The notes below the pieces were generated by a model, which was not told the DNA's origin, searched no databases, and saw only the letters and a list, made by a program, of their open reading frames with translations. From DTU018 sp029550685 (GTDB lineage: Bacteria; Bacillota; Syntrophomonadia; Syntrophomonadales; Syntrophomonadaceae), in the NCBI GenBank assembly GCA_035412805.1, contig DAONVO010000010.1:1-40629 (forward strand): a stretch of 40,629 bases of DNA. The letters are read 5' to 3'. Position numbers and translations under genes: made by a program. Positions 32,213 to 39,783 of the stretch are shown piece after piece (positions within the stretch are counted from its first letter, which is position 1; each line of letters opens with the position of its first letter).

Positions 32213-32258
32213 AATGCGCCCTTCTCAATCATCAGGGAGGGCGCATTGGCTTGTTTTG
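32213..32258 (+). terminator. Terminator after asnS
   Basis: AATGCGCCCTTC (from 32213) pairs with GGAGGGCGCATT (ending 32247), allowing G-U pairs, followed by GGCTTGTTTTG. Confidence 0.75.
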
Positions 32259-32329
32259 TAGTTTTTTGATGAATTAAGCAACCGGCAGGTCTATAATGTA
32301 GAGCATGAGCTATAAATAGAGGTGCTTTT

Positions 32330-33589
32330 ATGATCAGCTCGGGGAGAGGAAACTACCGTTATTGCTTGATAGCAATTCTGGCTGTCACCTACATGTTTAT
32401 CTATCTGCAGCGAACCAATGTAAGCATGCTGCTGGTGGATACTCGCTTCCTGGAGGAAGTGAACTTGCTGGGGCAGACTGCCCGGCAAGGCCTTTTGATG
32501 ACCGTATTTCTATTGGCTTATTCACTGTCCAATATTTTAATGATTCCCGTAATTAGCCGCCTGGGTCCGAGACGGTCCCTAATACTGGGTATTGTTATGG
32601 GATCATTGATACTGATGTTCGGAGGGTGGGCAGCCTCCTTCGCGGCTATTATTGCCGTTCGCATACTTCTGGGTATTGCCCACGGTATTCAATATCCTAA
32701 TTTCAGTGTGCTGGTAAAGAACTGGTTTCCGCCCTGGGAACGGGGTACCGCCAATGCCATATATAGTATGGGCGGGACTTTTGCCCCGGCTCTGGCTGTA
32801 CCCCTGTTTGGCTGGCTAATTTCATCCTGGGGATGGGAGTACAGCTTCTTTGTCCCCGCCGCTTTGGGACTGGTTTGTGTTATTCCTTTACTGTTAGGCT
32901 GGATTACCAGCCGGCCGGACGATAATCCTTCCATATCTGCCGGGGAAGTGGCTTATATAAAAAGCCATCAGCCCGTCTTACCAGCTGCTGAAGATAACAA
33001 CCAGAAAGGAAAAGGAACCAGCCAGATATGGCATAATCCCGCTTTTTGGTTGTTGTGCATAGCCTATGCGGCATTTATGTGCAGCTGGTGGGGATTGCTC
33101 ACCTGGATACCTCAATACCTGGTACAAGCCCGTAATTTTGATATGTCCGGTATGACCAGTTATGTAACCATTACCTACCTGGTTGCCATGGGGAGCTGCT
33201 TCATAGGTGGCAGACTGGTGGACCGGGTACAGCACAAGAGCATAGTGGGATTTGTGGCTTTATCAAGTGTAGCCCTGGCCACCTTTGGCATTTCAGCCCT
33301 ACCTTCCTCGAGAGGAGCTGTAATTTGTATCATTCTGGCGGTAGGTATAAATGAATTTGTTTTCCCGGCAGCCTGGGCTATTTTGCAAGCCATCACCCCG
33401 GACAGGCTGATGGCAGCCAGTTCAGGAATGATCAGCGGTACGGCTAACTTGTTCTCGTCAATGACCCCCTTCATAATAGGTTTTTTAATTCAGATCACCG
33501 GCAGTTATGCCAGCGGGCTTATGTTCTTAGTGGTAATGTCTGTTCTAGGAGCATTAAGCTGCCTGACATTACTGCGACAGGGACATTAA
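32330..33589 (+). CDS. MFS transporter, anion:cation symporter-like
   Basis: The 419-residue protein has about 12 hydrophobic membrane segments. Residues such as LAVTYMFIYLQRTNVSM (first segment) and SRLGPRRSLILG (loop 2-3 motif) match major facilitator proteins of the anion:cation symporter group. Homologues move hexuronates, tartrate-like or other organic anions with protons. The cytoplasmic loop with RPDDNPSISAGEVAYIK is typical of that group. The substrate cannot be determined. ATG follows GAGGTGCTTTT. A TATAATG at 32292 may be the -10 box. Confidence 0.9.
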   Translation: MISSGRGNYRYCLIAILAVTYMFIYLQRTNVSMLLVDTRFLEEVNLLGQTARQGLLMTVFLLAYSLSNILMIPVISRLGPRRSLILGIVMGSLILMFGGWAASFAAIIAVRILLGIAHGIQYPNFSVLVKNWFPPWERGTANAIYSMGGTFAPALAVPLFGWLISSWGWEYSFFVPAALGLVCVIPLLLGWITSRPDDNPSISAGEVAYIKSHQPVLPAAEDNNQKGKGTSQIWHNPAFWLLCIAYAAFMCSWWGLLTWIPQYLVQARNFDMSGMTSYVTITYLVAMGSCFIGGRLVDRVQHKSIVGFVALSSVALATFGISALPSSRGAVICIILAVGINEFVFPAAWAILQAITPDRLMAASSGMISGTANLFSSMTPFIIGFLIQITGSYASGLMFLVVMSVLGALSCLTLLRQGH

Positions 33590-33714
33590 AGATATAAAGG
33601 TATATATTTATGTTGTTGGTTTGGGGTTAATTATTAAGACAGCTTTAGTTTAATGGTTATGTGTGGAACCATTTGCCTCCCGCTCCAATATTATGTAGAA
33701 AAAAGGGAAAGGGG

Positions 33715-34269
33715 ATGGCAAAGGTGCCCAATATTTTCTTTGAACCCCTGGGTGACACCTATGTTGCGCAATTTTACGGGAACCTAAACTTTGGTGATTC
33801 ACCTTACCTGTATGCGGGTCGTTTTCAGGGGCCGGGGGATATTTATCGTACCTTGCTGCTTTTCGATTTGTCCAGTCCCCGCTTAAGTTCTGACTTGATA
33901 CCGCCTGGAGTCACGATAAATGAAGCTTTTTTGCGGCTGACCCTATATCGTAATCTTATTCCGGAGGGACTCAGCAATTTGTTGAATGCGTATCAGCTGT
34001 TATCCCCCTGGACGGAAAACACGGTTACCTGGAACACCCAGCCCAATTTCAATGCTCTGACGCCAGTATACAGCGCCCCCGTCTCCAGCGGCTTGGGCAC
34101 GATTGAGTTTAATCTAACCAACCTGGTCAGAGGATGGTTTGACGGCGGGGCTGTAAATGTGGGGGTACTGATTACCGGCGATGAGTTCACTAACAACCTG
34201 GTAGGGTTTTATTCCAAGCAGTTCCCCGATACCACCTTGTGGCCGCGTCTCTATATCAACTGGACCTGA
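33715..34269 (+). CDS. DNRLRE-domain protein
   Basis: The 184-residue protein has a DNRLRE-type beta-sandwich, seen in surface, spore and phage-associated proteins. YRTLLLFDLSS (near residues 45-55), INEAFLRLTLYRN and WTENTVTWNTQP match the domain's strands. The C-terminus LWPRLYINWT closes it. No signal peptide is seen. ATG at 33715 has AAGGGA upstream. GTG at 33724 is an alternative, and a GTG at 33661 is less likely. The function is structural by family only. Confidence 0.85.
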   Translation: MAKVPNIFFEPLGDTYVAQFYGNLNFGDSPYLYAGRFQGPGDIYRTLLLFDLSSPRLSSDLIPPGVTINEAFLRLTLYRNLIPEGLSNLLNAYQLLSPWTENTVTWNTQPNFNALTPVYSAPVSSGLGTIEFNLTNLVRGWFDGGAVNVGVLITGDEFTNNLVGFYSKQFPDTTLWPRLYINWT

Positions 34270-34298
34270 TCATATTAAGCTATCTCATAGTGCAGATG

Positions 34299-34331
34299 AT
34301 GCCTGTCCTGGTTACAGAACAGGCATTTTTC
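34299..34331 (+). terminator. Terminator after the DNRLRE gene
   Basis: ATGCCTGTCCTG (34299-34310) pairs with CAGAACAGGCAT (34315-34326) with one mismatch around GTTA, followed by TTTTTC. Confidence 0.8.
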
Positions 34332-34369
34332 TTTGAAGTCAATGAAAAATACTGAGTTAATCTCATTAG
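34320..34369. repeat. Element shared with the crotonase upstream region (copy 1)
   Basis: GGCATTTTTC and TGAAAAATACTGAGTTAATC recur almost unchanged at 38573-38611, in the same order and at similar spacing. TGAG-TTAAT-CTCA inside is a short inverted repeat. The left part overlaps the DNRLRE terminator. Confidence 0.55.
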
Positions 34370-34461
34370 GCAGCAGGGTTATTAAAATATGATACCAAGG
34401 ATCAGCATCTAAACAGTATGGAACGAGGAGGAACTTTTTGTTAATTTCATCCTTTTCTAAG

Positions 34462-34503
34462 AAGATGCAGTCCCTTGAGTGCTTTTATAAGAGACTGCAT
34501 CTT
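34462..34503 (-). terminator. Hairpin downstream of the acyl-CoA ligase gene
   Basis: AAGATGCAGTC (34462-34472) pairs perfectly with GACTGCATCTT (34493-34503). There is no strong T run on the - strand, so termination is uncertain. Confidence 0.5.
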
Positions 34504-34531
34504 AAAAACATTAAACAATACGTAGAACAGA

Positions 34532-36259
34532 TTATTTACTTCGGTCCCACTTGCCTTCAGCTCTCAATTTCTCCACGACTTTTTTACCCGCCTCGATTAA
34601 TGCGGGTACATCTACTTTGCCTACCCGGGTAAGGGGGAAAGGCTCACTGACCGGCCATATTTCAACATGAATGGGTCTTTTGTAGGCGGCCATGTTTTTG
34701 CAGTACTCCATAATCTCTTCCGGTTTCAGGTCTTCGCCGGGCTTGGGTTGGACGAAGGCAAAAACACCATCAACAAATATATCATGGGGTAGTCCTAAAA
34801 CTTGTGCCTGAGCAACTTTCGGATGACGGGAAATATAATCAGTCACTTCATCAGGAAATACCAGATAGCCCTTGGGTTTTATAACAAATTTTCTGCGCCC
34901 TGCAAATTTTAGACCTAAGTAGCTGCCGAAGTCATGAAAATATCCCATATCACCGGTATATAAGATCCCTTCTTTGGAAATGGTAGCAGCGGTAGCTTCT
35001 GGGTCATTATAATAGCCAAGAAACACTATGGGTCCATGCACGCATATTTCCCCAACTTCTCCGATAGGGAGTTCTTCACCGGCCGTTCCATCTTCATTCA
35101 TAGGCTTGCGAATGGTAACCGGTGCATACTCTGGAAAGATTTGGCCTACCTGGCCGGCCATTTCTTCCAGTGAAATACCGCGTGGAGTAGCAGTAAAATA
35201 GCCAGCGCATTCGGTCATCCCTAATGAGGTCCCAAATGTCGGAGCCATGGTTGCCATCTTTTCCAGGAAAGGAACATCTACGGCACTGCCACCATAAAGA
35301 ATGTAGCGCAGACTGCTTAAGTCATAACTGTCATAATTGGGGTCTGACCAGAGCATGCGGAACATAGTAGGAACACCTCCCCACCAGGTGGGACGGTATT
35401 TTTCTATGTTTTTCAAGACAGCCTGCGGGTTGTACATGCTCAAGGAGATTACAGTGCCGCCAGTAAACCACACAGTCATAGGGCCCTGGCAGGTTCCGGC
35501 GACGTGACTGGTTGGCATTGAATTTAAATAACGATTGTCAGTTCCGTATAGACCAACTTCGCGTGAAAATACTGCATTGTTGGTGAGAGTGTTTTCATGG
35601 CAAATAAGCGCTGGTTTAGGTATGCCGGTGGAACCGGTGGTAAATATGATAATGTGTGGGTCGCGGGTATTCAATGCATAATATTCCTGGCGCAGAGATT
35701 CAATCAATTTATTATCCTGTTTTAACTCCTCCAATGCTGCTGGTGCGAAATGCTCTTCAAAATCCAGACAACCCTCAAGCAGATCTTGCTTGCCACCCCC
35801 GGGGGTCAGTTGCACAATATATTTTAGAGTTGTGACGGTCTTCTGAACTTCTCTGACTAAATCTCTAAAATCGCGAACGGCTGTATTACCAAGGCAGAAA
35901 AAGGCGATTGGATCGATTTTTTTCATGTCGCGGATGACTTCATGGGACATCAAGCGAACGTCCAGCGGTGTCATGATAGCGCCAATGGTTGCACAGGCAT
36001 AGGTGAGCATAAAAAACTCAGGCCACGCCAACCACTGGGAAACTACTACATCGCCTTTTTTTATCCCCATTTTCTTCAGGCGCAGGGCATACAGGGTAAC
36101 CATCTCATCGAAGTCTTTAAAGGTGTAAGTTTGTCCAGTATCGGCGCTGACCAGTGCCGGGTTATTCGGGGTAATCGTAGCCCATTTTTTGATGTAATCG
36201 GTTATTAGAGGGAGCTTCCATTCATTCAACAGTTTTTCTTTCAAGGGAATTGTAAGCAT
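34532..36259 (-). CDS. Acyl-CoA synthetase/AMP-dependent ligase
   Basis: The 575-residue adenylate-forming enzyme activates a carboxylic acid to its CoA thioester through an acyl-AMP. The phosphate loop IIFTTGSTGIPKPA (near residues 200-213), the SLGMTECAG motif, YTGDMGYF and the GRRKFVIKPKG hinge are present. A C-terminal lysine in LTRVGKVDV should be catalytic. The substrate (fatty or other acid) is not determined. ATG at 36259 has AAAGGATGG at good spacing; ATG at 36268 lies within that site. A -24/-12 promoter is found upstream on the - strand. The sigma-54 activator gene lies just upstream, separated by a terminator. Confidence 0.92.
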   Translation of the reverse strand: MLTIPLKEKLLNEWKLPLITDYIKKWATITPNNPALVSADTGQTYTFKDFDEMVTLYALRLKKMGIKKGDVVVSQWLAWPEFFMLTYACATIGAIMTPLDVRLMSHEVIRDMKKIDPIAFFCLGNTAVRDFRDLVREVQKTVTTLKYIVQLTPGGGKQDLLEGCLDFEEHFAPAALEELKQDNKLIESLRQEYYALNTRDPHIIIFTTGSTGIPKPALICHENTLTNNAVFSREVGLYGTDNRYLNSMPTSHVAGTCQGPMTVWFTGGTVISLSMYNPQAVLKNIEKYRPTWWGGVPTMFRMLWSDPNYDSYDLSSLRYILYGGSAVDVPFLEKMATMAPTFGTSLGMTECAGYFTATPRGISLEEMAGQVGQIFPEYAPVTIRKPMNEDGTAGEELPIGEVGEICVHGPIVFLGYYNDPEATAATISKEGILYTGDMGYFHDFGSYLGLKFAGRRKFVIKPKGYLVFPDEVTDYISRHPKVAQAQVLGLPHDIFVDGVFAFVQPKPGEDLKPEEIMEYCKNMAAYKRPIHVEIWPVSEPFPLTRVGKVDVPALIEAGKKVVEKLRAEGKWDRSK

Positions 36260-36343
36260 ATCTACCATCCTTTCACTGCTAAATTACAGGTGGTTTCCGG
36301 ACAAGCAAACCAATGCCGACCATGGTCTTCTAAAACATTGTTA

Positions 36344-36359
36344 AGCAATAACCATGCCA
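36344..36359 (-). promoter_or_regulatory. Sigma-54 (-24/-12) promoter of the acyl-CoA ligase gene
   Basis: On the - strand TGGCATGGTTATTGCT (36359 to 36344) matches TGGCAC-N5-TTGCW with exact spacing. Initiation would be near 36333, some 75 bases before the ATG. Confidence 0.72.
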
Positions 36360-36366
36360 TATCATG

Positions 36367-36410
36367 AAAAAGACAGGTTGAGCACTCCAAAGCCCGAACC
36401 TGTCTTTTTT
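36367..36410. terminator. Bidirectional terminator between sigma-54 activator and ligase genes
   Basis: A perfect 13-bp stem AAAAAGACAGGTT (36367-36379)/AACCTGTCTTTTT (from 36397) with T on the + side and T on the - side. It ends the activator transcript just before the ligase promoter. Confidence 0.85.
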
Positions 36411-36453
36411 TAGTTAAATTGCTCGAATTTTTGTTCCAGTCAATGATTGTTAG

Positions 36454-36493
36454 CATGTGTTAACTAACTGATCATCTATGAACATGTATTAAC
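36454..36493. promoter_or_regulatory. Candidate activator-binding repeats upstream of ligase promoter
   Basis: CATGTGTTAAC (36454-36464) and CATGTATTAAC (36483-36493) are direct repeats 29 bases apart, about 95-135 bases upstream of the -24 element. Confidence 0.4.
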
Positions 36494-36510
36494 AATAATG
36501 AGGCAATATT

Positions 36511-38412
36511 CTATTCATCCACTTTATATAGTTTCATTTTTTTATAGAGGGTAGTTCTGGATATGCCCATTTCCCTGGCTACCATACTGACGTTTCCATT
36601 ATGAACTTTCAGAAGATCAATGATCAGACGCCGCTCCTCGTCTTTTATACGCTTTTTTCTTGTCTCCATGAGTTCCAGAATGGTTTTTCCGCCTCCTGCT
36701 GGTGATGACTGGCCATGAAGGAACTCTTTTTTGGGGATCGCTTCTGGGAAAAACAGTTCGAATGGCAAGTCTGCCAGGCTCAAATTGGTATCTTTGGCGT
36801 TGTTAACCATGCGCTCCACTACATTTTGAAGTTCTCTCACATTGCCAGGCCAATCATATGCTTCTAAAACTTGCAGCATATCGGGGGTAATACTATCTTG
36901 GCCGGGTTTCCAATTGGCCGAACTGTTCCTCAAAAAGTGATTTACCAGGAGCCGTATGTCCTCCTTACGTTCACGAAGGGGTGGAATTTTAATAGAAATT
37001 ACATTTAGGCGGTAATACAAATCCTTGCGAAAGCGTCCATTATGCATTTCGGTCTGCAGGTCCTTGTTGGTAGCACAGATTATGCGGACATCAACGGGGA
37101 TTGCCTGTGTTCCTCCAATGCGGGTAATACTTTTTTCCTGAATCACTCGTAGCAGGGCTGATTGTTGTTCCAAGGGCATGTCACCTATTTCATCCAGAAA
37201 AATTGTTCCGCCGGAAGCCAGTTCAAATTTCCCTGGGTTACCTCCTTTACGGGCTCCGGTAAACGCACCCTCAACATAACCAAAAAGCTCACTGCCAATT
37301 AGGTCTCTGGGGATAGCCCCGCAGTTAATGGCAATAAAAGGGCCCTTGCTGCGCTGGGAGTAATTATGTATTGCCTGGGCAAATAGTTCTTTTCCGGTTC
37401 CGCTTTCGCCCTCAATAAGTACGTTACTTACGGTGGAAGCAGCCATTTTAGCCTTGTCAATTAGTTCTTGCATAGTCGGATTGCCGGTTATGATATCTTC
37501 GAAGTTAAAGGAGGCTTTGGCACCGCTAAAGCGATTAACCAGTTTATGAACATCCTTAATAGGCCGAATAATAAGCAACCCGCTGCTGACAACTCCCTCT
37601 TCATTTATAATCGGTGTACCTGAGGCCACTAAATGGACCTGCTTGCCGGAGGCAAAATATATAAACTCCTCATCCTGAAAAGGGATGCGACGGTCAAACA
37701 TATCGTTAATGAAGTCATTTTTCCGCTGCAAAATTTCATCCTTAAGCTTCATTTTAATACTATCTGCTAAAGCGCCCCAGTTCTGTTCGAAAACATGGTT
37801 GGAGAGTTCAATTTCCCCGGTCCGGTTTACTATTATGACACCATCGGACATATTGTTAACCACATTGTTTAGAATGCGGTTAAGCATAGTCAATTCCTTG
37901 TTTTTCAGACTCAGTTCAGCCGTTCTCTGTTTTACCCGGAGTTCCAATTCATCCCTGGCAGCTTGTAACTGCTCTTTTAGGAGTTTGCGTTCGGTAATAT
38001 CGACAGCCCCTACGATGCCGATGAGCTCATTATTCATACGAGTGGTTCCAAAGAACACGTCTACCCAGATAGCTTCCCCGTTTTTCTTTAAGATCTTAAA
38101 TTCGTAATTGGTGGTAACTTTTTCACCTCGCAAGCGGGCGAGGCCTCTTTCCCTGATCAGGTTGCGATAGTCCGGGTGACAGATATCCCAAAAGTTTTTC
38201 TGGGTCATTTCTTCGAAAGTATATCCCAGAGTTTTTTCTACAGCCGGATTTATATAAACCACCTTACTGTTTTTATAAGCGTAGACCAGCACAGGTATGG
38301 TTTCCATCATTTGGCGGTAAAAGTTGGTATCTTTTATCTGGGCAAATATTTCTTTTTCCCAGAAGCGTTTGTCCCCCGGAGCTATGTTATTCTTTTTAAG
38401 ATCATCTTCCAT
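36511..38412 (-). CDS. PAS-domain sigma-54-dependent activator
   Basis: The 633-residue regulator has a PAS/PAC sensor (about residues 30-145, ending in a PAC-like VGAVDITERK), a coiled coil (about 145-190), a second PAS-like domain (about 195-300), an AAA+ domain and a Fis-type helix-turn-helix (NVSMVAREMGISRTTLYKKM). Walker A is GESGTGKE, the sigma-54 loop is GAFTGA, and Walker B is TIFLDEIGDM. No receiver domain is seen. ATG at 38412 has GAAGGGAAGGG upstream; the frame is open to 38469 without a better site. It precedes the ligase gene and the -24/-12 promoter, so control of that gene is likely. Confidence 0.93.
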   Translation of the reverse strand: MEDDLKKNNIAPGDKRFWEKEIFAQIKDTNFYRQMMETIPVLVYAYKNSKVVYINPAVEKTLGYTFEEMTQKNFWDICHPDYRNLIRERGLARLRGEKVTTNYEFKILKKNGEAIWVDVFFGTTRMNNELIGIVGAVDITERKLLKEQLQAARDELELRVKQRTAELSLKNKELTMLNRILNNVVNNMSDGVIIVNRTGEIELSNHVFEQNWGALADSIKMKLKDEILQRKNDFINDMFDRRIPFQDEEFIYFASGKQVHLVASGTPIINEEGVVSSGLLIIRPIKDVHKLVNRFSGAKASFNFEDIITGNPTMQELIDKAKMAASTVSNVLIEGESGTGKELFAQAIHNYSQRSKGPFIAINCGAIPRDLIGSELFGYVEGAFTGARKGGNPGKFELASGGTIFLDEIGDMPLEQQSALLRVIQEKSITRIGGTQAIPVDVRIICATNKDLQTEMHNGRFRKDLYYRLNVISIKIPPLRERKEDIRLLVNHFLRNSSANWKPGQDSITPDMLQVLEAYDWPGNVRELQNVVERMVNNAKDTNLSLADLPFELFFPEAIPKKEFLHGQSSPAGGGKTILELMETRKKRIKDEERRLIIDLLKVHNGNVSMVAREMGISRTTLYKKMKLYKVDE

Positions 38413-38570
38413 ATATTCCCTTCCCTTCGGCTTAGCGCCATAAGTACCCTTTAATATTATTGTACACATATAGAATGGGGAGCATGAAGTTTAATCAGGG
38501 CACCAGAGGGTCAACAAAAAAAGTCAGCTCGTGATTCTGATTATGACAGTACGAGTTATAGGAACGGCAT

Positions 38571-38617
38571 TTTTCCGGTCAAATTTACTGAAAATACTGA
38601 GTTAATCCTCATTTTCA
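38571..38617. repeat. Element shared with 34320-34369 (copy 2)
   Basis: GGCATTTTTC near 38573 and TGAAAATACTGAGTTAATC from 38588 match copy 1 with one-base differences. It lies about 40 bases upstream of the -35 box of the crotonase gene and may be an operator. Confidence 0.5.
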
Positions 38618-38624
38618 TCAAACA

Positions 38625-38653
38625 TTGACACCAACTATAGGTTGACCAATAAT
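38625..38653 (+). promoter_or_regulatory. Putative sigma-A promoter of the second crotonase gene
   Basis: A consensus TTGACA (38625-38630) and AATAAT (38648-38653) have a 17-base spacer. The leader would be about 55 bases. Confidence 0.55.
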
Positions 38654-38714
38654 ATAGTTAGACGAATTGTTCGAAACAGAAATTTTGGATTCGAAGTAAA
38701 GGAGCGATGAAGTT

Positions 38715-39485
38715 ATGGCGTATGAGATGAGAATTGAGGACAACATAGTTATCTTCCAGTTTAAGAGCAACAAAGTCAGCTCCATCCAGCTGGAAACCTT
38801 GAAAGCCCTGGACCAGGTTATTGATCGGGTTAACAATGAGGAAGAACTGAAAGGTATTGTCCTGGTGGGGACGGATCGTTATTTCTCCGGCGGTTTTGAC
38901 CTCAATGAATTTGTAAGTTTCCCTGATGCTCAGGCAATTATTGACTGGTTCAAAATTGAAGAAGAAGTGCTCTACAAATTGTTTACATGCAGTAAACCGG
39001 TTGTTGCAGCGGTAAACGGTGCAGCTACTGCTGCGGGTATGATTGTGGCTTGTGCTGCTGACTACCGTATTGGCATGAACCATCCTAAAATTAAAGTAGG
39101 TATGACCGAAATCAAGCTGGGCTTGTCCCTGACTCCGGCTGAAGCAGGCCTGATGCGCTGGGGTTTGGATACCGAGAAGAACTATCGTGATATCATATTC
39201 AAAGGCGAATTAATACCTATCACCGAGGCTGTGGAAAGAGGTATATTTGATGAACTGGCTGATAGTCCGGAAGAGCTTATGGAAAAGGCCAAAGCTAAGG
39301 TTGTAGCTCTCATTGACACACCCGGTCGCCCCTTTATCGGTTTGAAAAAGATTCATCGTGAGCATCATGCCAGCATTATCCGCCAGGGAATCGATGAGTT
39401 TGACTTTAACGAACTGGTGAAAGTCTTTACTGACGAAAAGGTTATTGGCACCTTGAAAATGGTTAAACAAGCTCTGGGAATCTAA
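38715..39485 (+). CDS. Enoyl-CoA hydratase/isomerase (crotonase) family protein with one catalytic glutamate
   Basis: The 256-residue crotonase-fold protein has FSGGFDLNEF (near residues 57-66) and NGAATAAGMIV (near 99-109) as oxyanion-hole segments. By alignment by eye the first hydratase glutamate is replaced by Ile or Met (AAGMIVACAAD), while the second is kept in GMTEIKLGL. One retained glutamate at that position is typical of delta3,delta2-enoyl-CoA isomerases. Isomerase-like activity on a CoA thioester is thus a fair guess. AAGGAG precedes the ATG. It is divergent from the sigma-54 activator and not clearly sigma-54 dependent. Confidence 0.88.
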   Translation: MAYEMRIEDNIVIFQFKSNKVSSIQLETLKALDQVIDRVNNEEELKGIVLVGTDRYFSGGFDLNEFVSFPDAQAIIDWFKIEEEVLYKLFTCSKPVVAAVNGAATAAGMIVACAADYRIGMNHPKIKVGMTEIKLGLSLTPAEAGLMRWGLDTEKNYRDIIFKGELIPITEAVERGIFDELADSPEELMEKAKAKVVALIDTPGRPFIGLKKIHREHHASIIRQGIDEFDFNELVKVFTDEKVIGTLKMVKQALGI

Positions 39486-39505
39486 GTTCGGTTCATTAAA
39501 GCTTG

Positions 39506-39585
39506 GCGGGCCTGGAGTTGCTGCCAGGCCCGCTAATCATTTGTACTTACCCTCCTGCTGTCCGGTTGGGCAGCAGGTATTTTTA
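39506..39585 (+). terminator. Two tandem hairpins after the crotonase gene
   Basis: GCGGGCCTGG/CCAGGCCCGC (39506-39533, perfect 10 bp, no T run) is followed by CCTGCTG/CAGCAGG (39554-39577) with TATTTTTA. The second is the better terminator. Confidence 0.75.
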
Positions 39586-39783
39586 TGCCTTTCTGCCAGA
39601 CCAATCTTTTTTTCTCTCAAATGACCCAAATCTACAATATTAAAGACAGTAATTTACATCTTCATAAATTATTTATACTGAAGTCAAAATCGGCTACAAT
39701 ATACTTAATCTGCAATAACTTCCTTTAATGAGATTTTATTTGACACTCTATCTGGATCGCTGTGAAAAGGGGAAGTCTTCACA

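Noticed and set aside
34438..34632. 64-codon frame on + with a GAGGAGG site upstream
   Set aside because: It runs through a hairpin and into the antisense of the acyl-CoA ligase gene, and the protein has no domain. The ribosome-binding-like site is mentioned under the shared-element finding.
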